A stretch of DNA of 64,000 nucleotides, taken from NCBI GenBank assembly GCA_012064385.1, contig QRDG01001342.1, positions 248,001 to 312,000 of the forward strand, in the 5' to 3' direction. Positions within the stretch are counted from its first letter, which is position 1; every line of letters begins with the position of its first letter. Below the pieces are notes generated by a model. It saw only the letters and a program-made list of their open reading frames with translations. It was not told the DNA's origin and searched no databases. The DNA is from Puccinellia tenuiflora. Taxonomy: Eukaryota > Streptophyta > Magnoliopsida > Poales > Poaceae. Positions 12,513 to 25,012 of this stretch are shown here, in pieces. The position numbers and the translations under genes are program-made.

Positions 12513-15500
12513 ATGCCTCCCCGTCGCAACCCCGAGAACAACACCGGGAACAACGACATGCAGCAAGTGATGACTCAGCTCATGCAAGTGATGACGCAAT
12601 TCATAGCCATCAAAGCCAACAACAACAATAACCCGCCGCCACCACCCCCACCGCCTCAGGTGGATATGCTCACTAGGTTTCTGAGACTAAGGCCTGAGAA
12701 GTTCTCCAGCGCACCTGAACCAATGGCAGCACTTGATTGGTTGCGCTCTGTGAACAAGGACTTAGTAACCGTGGGGTGCAATGAGGCTGAGAAAGTTAGG
12801 TTTGCAGCCCATTTGCTTGAGGGACCAGCTGCATCATGGTGGGACAACTTTCAGATCACTCACCCAATAGACACTGTCACATGGGTAATGTTTGAAGAAG
12901 GATTCCGCAATGCTCATGTCTCATCAGGCATTGTGAGTCTGAAAAGGAGGGAGTTCCGTAATCTGCGACAGGGCAACCGCATTGTGAAGGAATACATTGA
13001 TGAGTTTGGGAATTTAGCTCGCTATGCGCCAGAAGATGTGGATACTGATCTCAAGAGGCGTGAGAGATTCCTCGATGGGCTGAATGATGAGATGGCTGTT
13101 CAACTGTCAGTAGTTCACATTCCAAACTACCAGGCACTCATCGACAAAGCTATCATTCTCGAGGGCAAGCAGAAGCAGGCAGAGAACCGCAAGAGGAAGT
13201 ACAATCATGGTGGCCATGGTTCTGGATCTCACCAGAGGGTCCGAACTCATCATGACGATAATGGAGGCCCTCACTACAACAAACATGGAGGCAATAACCA
13301 TCGTGGAGGAAATGGACACCAGCACAATGGTGGAAATGGCTACAATCATAATGGTCATAGGGGCAACAATCACCACAATGGAGGCAATGGACGCAACCAC
13401 AACCCAGCACACAAGAAGGATCTCAGTCAGGTGCAATGCTACAAATGCAAGAAGATGGGTCACTACTCTGACAAGTGCACAGAAGAGAAGGCAGTGGAAG
13501 GAGCCAAGCCAAACCCGTTCCAGAAGGCAACTGCAAATCATGTGAACGTGGAGGAAGTCTATGACGAACCCGACCTGGTGATGGGTAAGCTCTTGATCAA
13601 TTCATGCACCGCTCTTGTTCTTTTTGATACTGGTGCATCACATTCATTTATATCAAGGGCATTTGTGGGTAAGAACATGTTAGCAACTGAGCGGCTTAGA
13701 GGGTCCCTTAGAGTAAGCTCACCCGGAGGAGAAATGATTGCAAAGGCTATTTGCCGTAGCTTGACCTTAGAAATTGGGGCTTACAATTTCCCCACTGATC
13801 TTATCATACTAGAGTCACAAGGCTTAGATGTAATACTAGGCATGGACTGGATGACTAAGTATGAGGGTCAGATCGATTGCGCACAAAGGGCCATTACACT
13901 CACTACCCGAGAGAACAAGAGGATTAGATACAAGTCTAAACTGAATCTCGGAGAGGCCAAGTTAAATTCTCTTAAGGGGGTTAGCATAGAGGATGTGCGT
14001 ATAGTGAGAGAATACCCGGACGTGTTTCCGGAGGAGTTACCAGGTATGCCACCTGATAGGGATATCGAGTTCATCATCGACTTGATACCGGGAGCAGGAC
14101 CTATAGCCAAGAGGCCTTACAAGATGGATGTTGACGAGCTGAAGGAACTGAAGAAACAACTCAAGGAGCAGTTGGATAAGGGATTTATTCAGCGTAGTTC
14201 ATCACCTTGGGGTGCACCTGTTTTGTGGGTAGAGAAGAAGGACAGGACACAATGACTAGTTATGGACTATCGCTCACTTAATGAGGCGACGATAAAGAAC
14301 AAATACCCACTCCCCAACATCAACGATCTATTTGATCAGCTGAAGGGATCTTGTGTATTCTCCAAGATCGATCTTCGATCAGGTTACCACCAGCTGAAGA
14401 TTAGGAAGGAGGATATCCCTAAGACCGCCTTCACCACGAGGTATGGTCTATATGAGTACACAGTTATGTCCTTTGGACTAACCAATGCGCCGGCATACTT
14501 CATGACCATGATGAACAATGTCTTCATGGAGTTCTTGGATAAGTTCGTAGTAGTATTCATCGATGACATCCTTGTGTACTCCAAGAATGAAGAGGAGCAT
14601 GAAGGACACTTTCGTCAGATATTGGAAAAGATCAGGGAACACAAGTTATATGCTAAATTTATCAAGTGTGAGTTCTGGCTAAACACTGTGGGATTCCTAG
14701 GACACATAGTGTCAGCGGAAGGCATTGCAGTGGACCCAGCCAAGGTGTCAGCTGTGAACGAATGGGAGTCACCAAAGTCAGCAAAGGATATCCGGAGTTT
14801 CCTAGGATTGGCGGGATACTATCGGAGGTTCATTGAGAACTTCTCCAAGATTGCAAAGCCAATGACGGAGTTGCTAAAGAAGGAGAAGAAATTTGTTTGG
14901 ACCAAGGAGTGCGAAGATAGTTTCCAAGACTTGAAGCAACGCTTGGTGACAGCACCAGTTCTATGTCTGCCGCATCTACAGAAGGTTTTCCAAGTCTATT
15001 GTGACGCTTCTCGCCAAGGACTTGGAAGTGTGTTGATGCAAGATGGAAGAGTCGTATTCTATGCATCGAGGCAACTCAAAAACCATGAAAGAAATTATCC
15101 CACTCATGATTTAGAGCTTGCATCGGTCGTCCATGCACTCAAAACATGGAGACACTACCTCATGGGCAAGCATTGTGAGGTGTTCACTGATCATAAGAGC
15201 TTGAAATATATTTTTACTCAGAAGGAGTTGAACATGAGGCAAAGGAGATGGTTAGAGTTGATAAAGGATTACGACATGAATCTCCAATATCACCCCGGGA
15301 AAGCCAACGTTGTAGCAGATGCATTAAGCCGTAAGGTGCATGCAAATGGGATTTCAACAGGAGAATTACCACCAGATCTGTGCAAGCAATTTAAGCATCT
15401 TAGGTTGGAGTTAGTGCCCGAGGGTTATGTGGCAACATTGGAGGTAGAACCAGTTCTAGTGAACAGAATTAGAGAGGCCCAGAATGGAGACGAGGAGATA

Positions 15501-16931
15501 GCAAAAATAAAAGGAAGTATGAAAGAAGGCAAAGCTGAAGAATTCTAGGAAGATGAGCAAGGAACAATATGGTTTGGGGACCGTATTTGTGTGCCAAAGG
15601 ATCCGGAAATTAGGAAGCTGATATTTCAGGAGGCACATGATTCACCATACTCCATTCATCCAGGCAACACGAAGATGTATATGGATCTGAAGGAGAGATT
15701 CTGGTGGCCCAATATGAAGCGGGATATCGCCGAGTATATCGCTAAATGTGATGTGTGTACCAGGGTGAAGGCCGAGCACCAGAAGCCAGCAGGGATGCTA
15801 CAACCCTTGCCGATACCCGATTGGAAGTGGGACAAGATTGGTATGGACTTTATTACGGGATTACCCAGGACCAAATCAGGTTATGATTCTATTTGGGTAG
15901 TGGTCGATCATTTGACCAAGGTTGCACATTTCATACCAGTGAAGACCACCTACACCAGCGCCAAGCTAGCCCAGCTCTACATGAGCAGGATTGTCAGTTT
16001 GCATGGAGTTCCCAAGGGGATTGTGTCGGATAGGGGAACACAGTTCACTTCTCACTTTTGGCGTCAACTACACGAATCATTGGGGACTAGATTGGAGTTT
16101 AGCACAGCTTTTCATCCGCATACAGATGGACAGACTGAGAGAGTCAATCAAATACTAGAGGATATGCTGAGAGCTTGTGCTCTAAACTATGGATCGAGTT
16201 GGGATGAGAACTTACCCTATGCCGAGTTCTCATACAACAATGGATATCAAGCTAGCACGGGAATGTCACCATTTGAAGCACTATATGGTAGAAAGTGCAG
16301 GACCCCACTACTGTGGAGTGGAGTAGGAGAGCATAGTCTGTTCGGACCTGACATTATCAAGGATGCTGAGGAGAAGGTCAGATTAATTCGAGATAGACTA
16401 AAGATAGCACAATCAAGGCAGAAGAGCTACGCAGATTCGAAGCATAGAGAGATCACGTACGAAGTTGGAGATAGAGCGTATCTTCGCGTTTCACCACTAC
16501 GCGGTGTTAAGCGTTTTGGCATCAAAGGGAAGCTAGCACCGAGGTTTATTGGACCATACAAGATTCTGGCACGAAATGGAGAAGTAGCTTATCAGCTAGA
16601 GCTACCAGAGGTCTTTTCCAATGTACACAATGTGTTCCATGTGTCCCAGTTGAAGAAGTGTCACCCAGAGATGGCAGATACACCATTGAGGGATACAATA
16701 CCGCTCGAGGAGGTCCAAATGGAGAGTGATCTCACATATGAGGAGAAGCCAGCCAAGATCCTAAAGACAGCAGAAAGAATTACTCGCACCAAGACGATCA
16801 AATTTTGCAAAGTCCAGTGGAATCATCACACTGAAGAGGAAGCCACATGGGAACGAGAAGATGATCTTCGAGAAGACCACCCTCACCTATTTGCTGACCA
16901 AACCGATTCTCGAGGACGAGAATCATCTTAA
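12513..16931 (+). pseudogene. Element B gag-pol polyprotein with two in-frame stops
   Basis: One continuous frame of 1473 codons with stops at 14253-14255 (TGA) and 15546-15548 (TAG). Domains in order: a poly-Pro linker at ~residues 45-55; the Gypsy Gag core (LLEGPAASWWDNFQ); a His/Asn/Gly-rich stretch; a CCHC knuckle (CYKCKKMGHYSDKC); and aspartic protease (LFDTGASHSFI). Reverse transcriptase has FIDD at 14556-14567, followed by RNase H (YCDASRQGLG). Integrase has an HHCC finger and DDE residues in MDFITGL, SDRGTQF and GQTERVNQ. A GPY/F module (FIGPYKIL) and a C-terminal chromodomain (EEATWERE) end it. The first stop sits between PR and RT, the second between RNase H and integrase. The TGA is consistent with C-to-T decay of an Arg codon at a CpG. 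As it stands it could give Gag-PR but not RT or integrase unless stops are read through. Confidence 0.95.
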
Positions 16932-16942
16932 GGGGGTTAGTC
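16929..16942 (+). other. Element B polypurine tract
   Basis: TAAGGGGGTTAGTC directly precedes the 3' LTR and overlaps the polyprotein stop codon. The same AAGGG-G/T-GG-TAG style is seen in D and E. Confidence 0.8.
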
Positions 16943-19641
16943 TGTAACATCCCAATCTTCTATTAGGATGTTTTGCATTTAGATCATTTGCATTTCATCA
17001 TGGCATCATTTGAAAATTTTGCATTTGCTCGTTTGCATCTTTTCCCAAAAGAAATAAACCCTAAACTCTATTTTGAATTATTAGCAAATTCAACAAGCTA
17101 ATTATATAGGCTTGGGGTTCTATGCAAAAATACCCTTTTATAGTCAAATATGACAGAGGGCAATTTTACAAATTTTTCAAAATTGGTTTGACTCATTGTG
17201 GAGTTCTAAATCAAAAGTTATTTGAAAAACTATTTTCTGAAAAAGAATAAAAGAAGAAAAAAAAGGAAAACCGGCCGAACCAGGCCCAACACCGGCCCAG
17301 CCGCACCTTTCTTTCCCCTCTCTTCTTTTCCTCCCGCATGGGCCGGCCCACTAGCGTGGCAGCAGCGCTGGCGCGGTTCGATCGATCGAAGTTCCTTCCA
17401 GAAAATCGTTTTTTCAAAACCTATCCCTAATCAAATTCCTATATCTTCATCTAGAAGACTCCAAACTCAAATCCGTTTGTTTTGCCTTGTTCCCTACTCC
17501 AAGTAGTACCTCTCCACCGACCTATTCGCCTATATAAACCTCAGACCCGAGGCAGAACTCGCACCAAACCCGAAACCCTAGTTTGCAATCTTTCGCTTCT
17601 CACGGTTCGAGCTTTGCTCGGATGCCGTTTCTTCCTTCGCGAGAGTTGTAGATCTCGTCGAGATCTATATATCCCGATAAACCTCACCACTTTTTATCCA
17701 TCGTAGTCGGAGAATTCTGCATCGCAAGTTTTCAGATCTGATCGAGTAAATTCTTGATTAATCACCAACCGTCCGACCCGGTGAAATTTTTACACAAGGT
17801 AGATCCCATCGTTCCCCACAAATTTCGTGTTCAAAGTTTTTCGTTTTGATGCACGGTTTTATTTATAAAAATCGGATCTATTTTTTTGAGGTACAGACGA
17901 ATCAGAAGTCACCACGTGTCATCCTTGTCACCACCTAGTCACCATCCGCGTGGTATCCACGTCATCGCCACATCGGCATCCAGTCAGCAGCGGAGTCAGC
18001 ACGGCATCATGCTGACATCATCAAGGTCAACTCTCGGCCAAAGATCTCTTCTGAAATTACATCAAATCATTAAAACTTGTAAAATTCATATCTTTTCAAC
18101 ATTAACTCGATCGTTTTGGTTTGTTGCATTAAAAATATTTCTCATGCATCATTTAATCCAGAGAACTAAAGTTAATGTTTTGTGCCCAATTAACATGGCA
18201 TGCATGCATATGTGTATGTTTGCTTTGTTTCTTATTGTTGTGAACGTGTAATTGTGTAGAGAACGACGCTTGCGACTGTTGCTGCAACTGTGAGGATCGT
18301 GTGAACCCCTACGAGGATTAAGGCAAGTGGTGCTCATAAACGTCCTATTATTTTCCTATGCATCGTAGTCTTCATTTTAAGTAGACTTGCATGTGTAGGA
18401 GTTGAATTGTTAAGCTATGCTAGATTGTTCCATTAACACCCAGATGGAATAATCGTATGTTCACCCTTAGCATTTGATAATGGCAAACCGTCGTAGGTTA
18501 GATTGCTTAGTTGATGAATAGAAAGCGTGGTTGGGAAATTCATGACATACTTATTTTGTTTATGGTTTTAAAAAGCTTAATAAAACCACTGAGTAATTTA
18601 ATCTACCACTGGGCGGATTGCTAGCTTGTCATCTGAGTTAAACTTTATGGTGGGGACCGCCGCCCAGTATCATTGAGAATAGTCTGGTTTCTTGTTTGGT
18701 AGCTATTCTGTGCAACCATGTGTCAATGTAGTATGGGCTACGACAGAAATTGGTAGATGGTGGTGACCTGAACCCATCGTAGCCAGAGATGTAGAATAGT
18801 GATAGGTGGTACGGTGCGTGGGGGTTTGGGAAGCTACTTTCTACTAGTTCTGGTTCGATCCTCTCTTCCTCTCCATGTGGTGATTCCTGGAGTGAGCAGA
18901 GTAGACGGGGCAACATGGGTAAAGTGTACACACCTCGCGAGGGTTTAAACTAAGATCTTAGCAGTGTCCTTCGGTTATGGGCAAACTAGCAACTAGATGG
19001 GAGTCTATGACATATTCTCACTCATCCCAATTTTCTAAATTAAAATTTGAAGGGATAACAACAAGTTGGTGGGAGTATCTGGTGGTATGCCAGTGGACTC
19101 ATAGCCAGTTGGGTAGGAGCACCTGTTGGAATAACAGAGTGTCCAATTAATGTGTGAAAACAAATGTTTATCAAATGATAGGATAAAATTGTTGTTTTGC
19201 GCAAAATCAGCCATTGAAACTCCACCTAGCCAAATATGCATGTAGAAGTTAGGTAGAGTTATATATTAGCCTCTCAAGCACACTTGCCAGTACAAATCCC
19301 ATTGTACTGACCGTATTCGCTGCGGCTGCAATTACACTATTGCAGGTACGATTTTACGTAGGTCTTGGAGCTACACCCGGCACGTACGCCTGTGGCACGA
19401 GTTGATTGGAGCTTCATTATCGTTTATTTTCCGCTGTGTGCTTTTATTCAATAAAGTTATTTTTGTGCTAGCGCCAATGCTATGCAAAGATGTAAGGACT
19501 TTGTTATTCTGGATCATTTCGATGTAATTAAAGACGCATTGTGCTTTGATATTTCATTTGTAATGAGTGTGCTAGTGATTCGATCCGGGACTAGCACTAT
19601 ACTCATAGACGAGGTCCATATTATTGGGTCGAGTCGCCACA
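16943..19641 (+). repeat. Element B 3' LTR (2699 bp)
   Basis: Same ends as the 5' LTR. The TATA copy is at 17531 and the AATAAA at 19450. Small insertions and deletions against the 5' copy lie mainly before ~18450. Followed by the second AGCTC target copy. Confidence 0.95.
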
Positions 19642-21486
19642 AGCTCATGAAGGACGATGTCAATTGGGGTGGTGCAAGTTCAAGATGATCAACAAGAAGA
19701 TATCATATGCTTGGAGCTCGCCATCCTTTTGAAGATAGTGGCCAAGTGAAGATAATGTCGAAGAAGAGGTTCTCCCATATTGGTGTATGGGGGAGCAACT
19801 TGTGTGTCTTCACCGAGCAGAGCGCAATCAAGAGAGATGGTCCTTCTTGAGAAGATGAAGATTGTCATCGTCGACCTAGATTGGATTATGCGCAAGGCAA
19901 AGGTATGATCTTGATAGGGTTTTTATTTTACAGGTCTCATGATGTTACTGGAGAGACCGGGTTATAGGTTAGATAGCCATACCATCAAGAGGGGCTCTCG
20001 ACCGAGTATCGTGATCATATCGTTCGTGGAGAGATCAAACCTTTGCATCCTTGAAATCATCTTTAATTATTCTTATTTGGCTCTTATCGTGGTGTGGTAT
20101 TGGTGCTTGTCGTGCTTGTCATGACAAGGCCAAGTTCACCGAAAACGGTTTTCATATGCGTCTCCTATTGTGTTTTCGGTATTGGAGATTTTGTCGATTC
20201 ATCCTTCTGGGAGGTCTCACTCTTCCAATTATTTACAAAATCTCCATTGCTTGTTTACTATACTTCTAAGGGTCACATTTGTCGTTCTCTTTCCAACCAA
20301 ATTGGTTTTACCTTATTCAGACTTCATTTGCAAAAGATATAACATTTCCGGTTTGCGAAATAGAGTTTTTAACTATCCCCATTTGTTATCTATAATATCT
20401 TGTTGGACCATGATTTTTCTCTGCATATTTTTGTAAAGCTCGTTGTTACGATTCCAACGAGCCCAAGATCATCAAAAACGGAGTCCGGAAGCAAAAGTTA
20501 TGCTCGTTTGGTATCGGTGTTCCGACAGTTTTTCAAAGGGCGGAAGTACCGCCCCTACTTCTGCTTATGGACTCTAGCTTCTATTTCTTGGCGGTAGTAC
20601 AGGTAAAAAGTCCGATAGTACCGCCCCGGCACGTTTCTGGGCATAACGGTTTGATATTTGGTTGACCTATTTAAGGGACCTTCTTCCCCTATGGTTCCCG
20701 AACCTTTGGCATTCTCTCTCCCCTCCATTCTTGACCTTTTGAGAGATTGTTCCTCTCCATCCCTCAATGATTCTTGCCTCCTTTTAGAGGGAAAAGAGAG
20801 AGGAGATCTAGATCTACATTTCCACCAATTCATGTCTCCTCTAAGTGAGGGGAACCCTTTGGATCTATATCTTGAAGTTCCATTTGTTGAGTTCTTTGTT
20901 CTTCCTCTCTTATCCCCCCATAAGCACTTGTTGCTTTGTTGGAATTTGAGAGTGAAGAATTTGAGCACTTGTGTTCTTGCCTATTGCATTTACTGCATCG
21001 ATTTGTGCTCTCCACGGTAATTCGTGGGATTGAAGGTTGAGAAGCTTGTTACTCTTAGGTGCATTTTCTTCCCAAGAGCTTGTGCCTCTTGGGTGCATTG
21101 CGTACCCTAGACGGTTGGTGGTGTCGTGAAGACTTCAAGTTGTGAAGCTTCGGGCAAGGTTTGCGAGCCCCCGATTGAGTTGTGGGTGTGTGCCCTTGTA
21201 AAGACTCCGGATTTCGCCTTGAAGGATTCCGATAGTGGAAGGTGAACCTTACCCTTGGGTGAGGTTCATCGGAGAATAAGGTGAGGCCTTTTGTGGCGTC
21301 TTGAGTAGGCTTCTTGTGGCGAAGTCACACCCCTCCAACGAGACGTACTCCCTTAACAAGGAGGAACTCGGGAATACATCCTCATCTCCGCATGCCTCGG
21401 TTATTTCTATACCCGAGCTCTTTACTTATGCAATTTACATTGTGATAGCCTTTGTGCTTGATGTCATATATATTGCTATCACCTTG
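19642..21486 (+). repeat. Element A 3' LTR, second part
   Basis: Begins with the duplicated AGCTC and continues A's LTR from the position equivalent to 832. It is alignable with 837-2686 and stops at ...CACCTTG, where G starts. The 5-mer CCTTG (21482-21486) is the probable target site of G. The remaining ~175 bp of A's LTR are missing from the window. Confidence 0.88.
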
Positions 21487-23781
21487 TGTAACATCCCAAT
21501 TTTTCAGAAATGCACAAGCATGCATGCATTCATATTCATCATGGTTTTATTGCATTTAAAAATGATTATTTTTGACTTGGAAAATATGTTAAGGGTTTTA
21601 CTTTATTTAAGTAACTTAATGATGGCTAAATACCAAACAATAAAACAAATAATAATTTTTTTTTCACCTTTATTTGCTGGTCAACTTAGTGCCAAAGGGT
21701 GCTCCTTGAAGTAAAAATTCAAAAACTGTTTTCTCAAATTTTTATAAAAGATTTTGATTGCTTTTTGATCTGGTTTTGGAAAAAAGGAAATAGGAAAAAG
21801 AATAAAACAAAAAAAGGGAAACAGGAGCTAGCAGCCGCGGCCCATTTCCCTCCCTCTCACCTCCCTCTCCCGCGCAGCCCACCTGGCCCGATACCGTTTC
21901 GCGCTGCGCGCGCCCGCTGACAGACGGACCCACGCGTCAGCACCGACAGGTCATCGTCTTCCTCCCCTAAATCACGCGCGCGTCCACGGCAACTCCCGGC
22001 CGGCGATAAAAGCTCTTCAATTCGGGCCTTTAAGGCCAAGATCGACGCGGCCATCCCCTCCTTCAAATAACCCTCTCCGCCCTCTCTCTTTTGCCCCAAA
22101 CACCACATCCCGAGAGCCCCTAGGCTGCTCGATTTCGAGCTCGACATCCCGCAGCTGCCGCCGGCGAGAACCTCCACTCTCCGGTGAACCACGGCACCCC
22201 TTGCCCTCTGTCCCTTCCCTCTCTCATTCTTTTTACCGTGCGCATCTCCCTGACATGCTACGACATTTGTTTACGCCCCAGGTAGTCGTCTCCATGCTCG
22301 CCCGAGGCTACCCGCCGCCCTCTCCAACTCTGGCGAGCAATTTCGGCCGTCACCGTGCACCTCGACGACGCCCCTCTCGCCACCAAGCTCGCCCCAACGT
22401 CCTGCAACCCCCCGGTAACGAGAACTCCTCCCCCTCCCTCTTGTTTTAGCTGGAACGCGGCATGCCATGCCGTCTCCACCGTCGGGCACCGCTCACCGGA
22501 ACCCTAGCGCCGCCTTCCCCAGACCCTTTAGATCTGGACCGTCAGATCCAGATCTGACAGCCCCGTTATGTTCCTTAAAATGAATCGGTACTGGATGATC
22601 TTGTGCGTCCATTTTATTTAGATACATCGGCCCCTGTTAAGTCACTTACCGAACCGGTATCAGCGAATCACAGGGCGCCACGTGGCCCATTTATTTTCTA
22701 TTTTTCACAGATTTTGTTCAAATATTTTAAAATTCATATCTTTAGTTCTGTTTGGCCAAAAATTATGAACTTTATATCAAAATGCTTAGAAAAATGAGTA
22801 GAATGCAGTGGGCTGTTCAAATGGCATTTTTACATCATGTTTATGTACTGTTTTTGCAGAAACCTATTAAATGGCATTCTAGCCTTTTGTTTATTTTCTA
22901 AATGATTAACCCAATATAAAAACTTGATCATGATCATCATACATTTGTTAGATAATAGAAAGTTAATGAAATTATTTATTTCTAAACTTGACTTGTGTTA
23001 GTTTGCATTTTCATCATGCATGCATGTTTTTAATTGTATTGCCATAATTATTGGTGTATTGAATTTTTTGTTAAATTGTTTGTTTAGATTGTGAAGAGTG
23101 TCAAGAGTGTTGAGAGTGCTGTGACAACATGAACGACAACCAAGGCAAGTACATATACAAATTCATGAATGGACCTATTATTTTCCTATACTTGCATGGT
23201 AGACTATATTTTCTCTAATAATATGCATGTTAGGCTTTTATTGTTAAATTATGCTATGCAAACCTGTTAGGATAGTCACATGACTAGTTGTTTAGTGACC
23301 CATTTTAACCTAGTAGAATTGCTTGCTGCAAGGAAAGTATTGTTTTACTCTAGTTGAGTTAAGAAAAATATTATTAATTTATGAATCACCTGGGTTGATT
23401 GGTTGGCTTCGGAGGCGATGTTGAGTGGCTACTTTGGCTCATCTAGGTGAGTGCACCTGGAATTGGTCTGGGCTCACTTAGGTGAGTGAACCTGAGTACG
23501 TACACTTGTGGTTTGCCACCCAGAGTTAGAGATTAATGTCAGTCCGTGTTTGTTTGCCCGACTGTGCAACCACTAGTCATATGGGCTATGTCTTGACGGA
23601 GTAAGTTGTGTGGACCTAGGTCAGTGAGATATGATGATGTAGAGGGGTAGGACGACAGTGATCTCGCTAGTAGTACCACCGGAAAGCATTTCTGAAAAGT
23701 CTCGTCTCGATCTTCTCCTTTCCTTCTCACAAATTGAGTGATTAGGAAGTTTGGGCTGATTGATTCTAGTAGGGAAAGTGC
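21487..23781 (+). repeat. G: truncated Gypsy LTR (TGTAACATCCC type)
   Basis: Starts TGTAACATCCCAATTTTTC inside A's 3' LTR and is cut at 23781 by element C. It has a GC-rich block at ~21830-22560 (likely promoter and leader), a donor-like CCAAG|GCAAGT at 23144/23145, and a region at ~23530-23780 resembling B's LTR near 10790-10990. No PBS, gag or second LTR is found. No gene can be supported in it; the short proline/arginine-rich ORFs are a composition effect. Confidence 0.8.
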
Positions 23782-24687
23782 TGTCGGGGGGCAACCCCCA
23801 GATATGGGCAAGGTGTCGATATAAGGGTTGACTCGGTGTTGACCGGGTCACTGAAACCGACATAACTATACCGGCTTACTCGGAGCTGGCCGGGTCATGA
23901 TTAACCGACATATTGTTATGTCGGATCATGCGAGTTGTATGTCGGGTCGTTCTTTGTTCTTCTTGTGTGCAGGGAAGGCGAAACCGAGTTACAGGGAGTT
24001 CGGCATGCCTGTGCCGGATAAGGAGGCTTACTCGGGCCATGGTCAAGGCGCAGGTCTTGTCCCTACAATCACGGGTCAGGACGCAGAGCCACTTGCACGA
24101 TGGGACGAGGCCACTTGACCAGAGTGATTGACCTCCATGCCGCTGACCGAAGCGGTACCAGGGAGCAGTGCGTTGGAGGAGACAGATGAGACGTGCCACG
24201 GCGCGGTGACGGAAGCGGTCAGAGGACCGGGCGTGGCTACAGTCCGGGCTACGCCAGCACTGATGTCAGCCCTAACTTGTGCCCTGGGCTTCCCTTTATA
24301 AGGAGCACCAGGGGCTCCTCTTACGGGGACGCATGCACGCATACTTGCCTAGAGCATACGCATTTGAGCATTTCTTTCATAGTCAGTAGAGAGCTAGAAA
24401 GAGCTTCCGAGACTCGGTTGGAGGCCTAGATCGTGCTTCTCTTCTATCCAGCTCAAGGAGCAAGATTGTAAATCACTAGTAGATCGTATATACAGATCGG
24501 ATAGGCAGGAGTAGGGGTGTTATCTCCTCACGAGAGCCCCGAACCTGGGTAAAACCGTGTGTGTGCGTGTGAGTTGTGTTCTTCGTGTGCGTGTTCGTGT
24601 GCGCAAGCCCTCCCCGGGTGCCTCCAGCGTCCATCGGCCCCACTCTTCAAGCCATCCTATGGCATCTGCCGTGACACCACCATGACA
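23782..24687 (+). repeat. Element C 5' LTR (906 bp)
   Basis: TGTCGGGGGGCAACCCCC...CCATGACA. A TATA-like CTTTATAAGG lies at 24294-24303. It differs from the 3' LTR in blocks, notably around 24340-24375 and 24470-24510, as well as by single bases. Confidence 0.93.
24294..24303 (+). promoter_or_regulatory. TATA box in C 5' LTR
   Basis: CTTTATAAGG followed by AGCACCAGGGGCTCC. The same site in the 3' LTR is at about 56371-56381. Placement some 390 bp before the LTR end fits a U3/R boundary. Confidence 0.65.
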
Positions 24688-24688
24688 G

Positions 24689-24707
24689 TTGGCGCCCACC
24701 GTGGGGC
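24689..24707 (+). other. Element C primer-binding site
   Basis: TTGGCGCCCACCGTGGGGC starts one base after the LTR. This is a PBS word commonly found in grass Gypsy elements outside the iMet group. I do not assign the tRNA with certainty. Confidence 0.75.
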
Positions 24708-25012
24708 CAGCAGCGGCGCTGGCTGGAGTCTTCATCCGGACGGGTTCTCTCATCGCGTCGGGTGAGCGCGTGGTCTGTGGCCTTGTCCACAGATTCGGCT
24801 CCCTCAACGTCATTAGCGACAATGCAGGCTGCTTCGGCAGCAGACCACTGCCCCGGAACGGATGCCTCATCGACTTCGGCGCGCTCACGGTCTACGTCGC
24901 CACCGAGGTCCCTTGCAGGTTCCCCGAAAGGGTGCAGCTGGGAACGGATCCACCCGCAGTCTGCGCAGCTCGCGGCCGGCGTACCGCTCGCCCCGCTAGA
25001 TGCGTGGAAGTC

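Larger units (their letters stand above)
9019..19641 (+). mobile_element. Element B: nearly intact Tekay-lineage chromovirus (Ty3/Gypsy)
   Basis: A complete 10.6 kb element with TG...CA LTRs of 2708 and 2699 bp, flanked by the 5 bp duplication AGCTC (9014-9018 and 19642-19646). Order: LTR, iMet-type PBS, small pre-gag ORF, gag-PR-RT-RNaseH-INT-chromodomain, PPT, LTR. The C-terminal chromodomain and the PR-RT-RH-INT order place it in the chromovirus branch; the long LTRs and domain sequences suggest Tekay (Del). Only two in-frame stops interrupt the polyprotein frame. Confidence 0.93.
488..21486 (+). mobile_element. Element A: pol-less Sirevirus-like Copia element, interrupted by B
   Basis: The element runs from a TG-starting 5' LTR at 488 through a PBS at 2864, a decayed gag and a long AT-rich tail to a PPT and 3' LTR at 8671. 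The 3' LTR is split by B (9019-19641) and then by G at 21487. The last roughly 175 bp of the 3' LTR are not in the window. The gag type, the PBS word TTGGTATCAGA and the repeated TGGGGGAG tracts fit the Sirevirus (SIRE/Maximus) lineage. No protease, integrase, reverse transcriptase or RNase H motif is present, so it is non-autonomous. The 5-mer before the LTR is ACATA; its partner copy is lost. Confidence 0.85.

Noticed and set aside
13107..13541. Antisense ORFs over B's gag
   Set aside because: They mirror the His/Asn/Gly-repeat coding region in other frames, have no splice or promoter signals, and are hydrophobic by codon complement only.
22258..22489. GC-rich ORFs in G, and similar ones in H at 62662-63187
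   Set aside because: Compositional open frames in LTR promoter/leader blocks, present in several frames at once.
24689..25012. Open frame upstream of C's gag ATG, beginning at the PBS
   Set aside because: It starts at a TTG within the primer-binding site and has no ATG before 25013; it is leader sequence read in frame.
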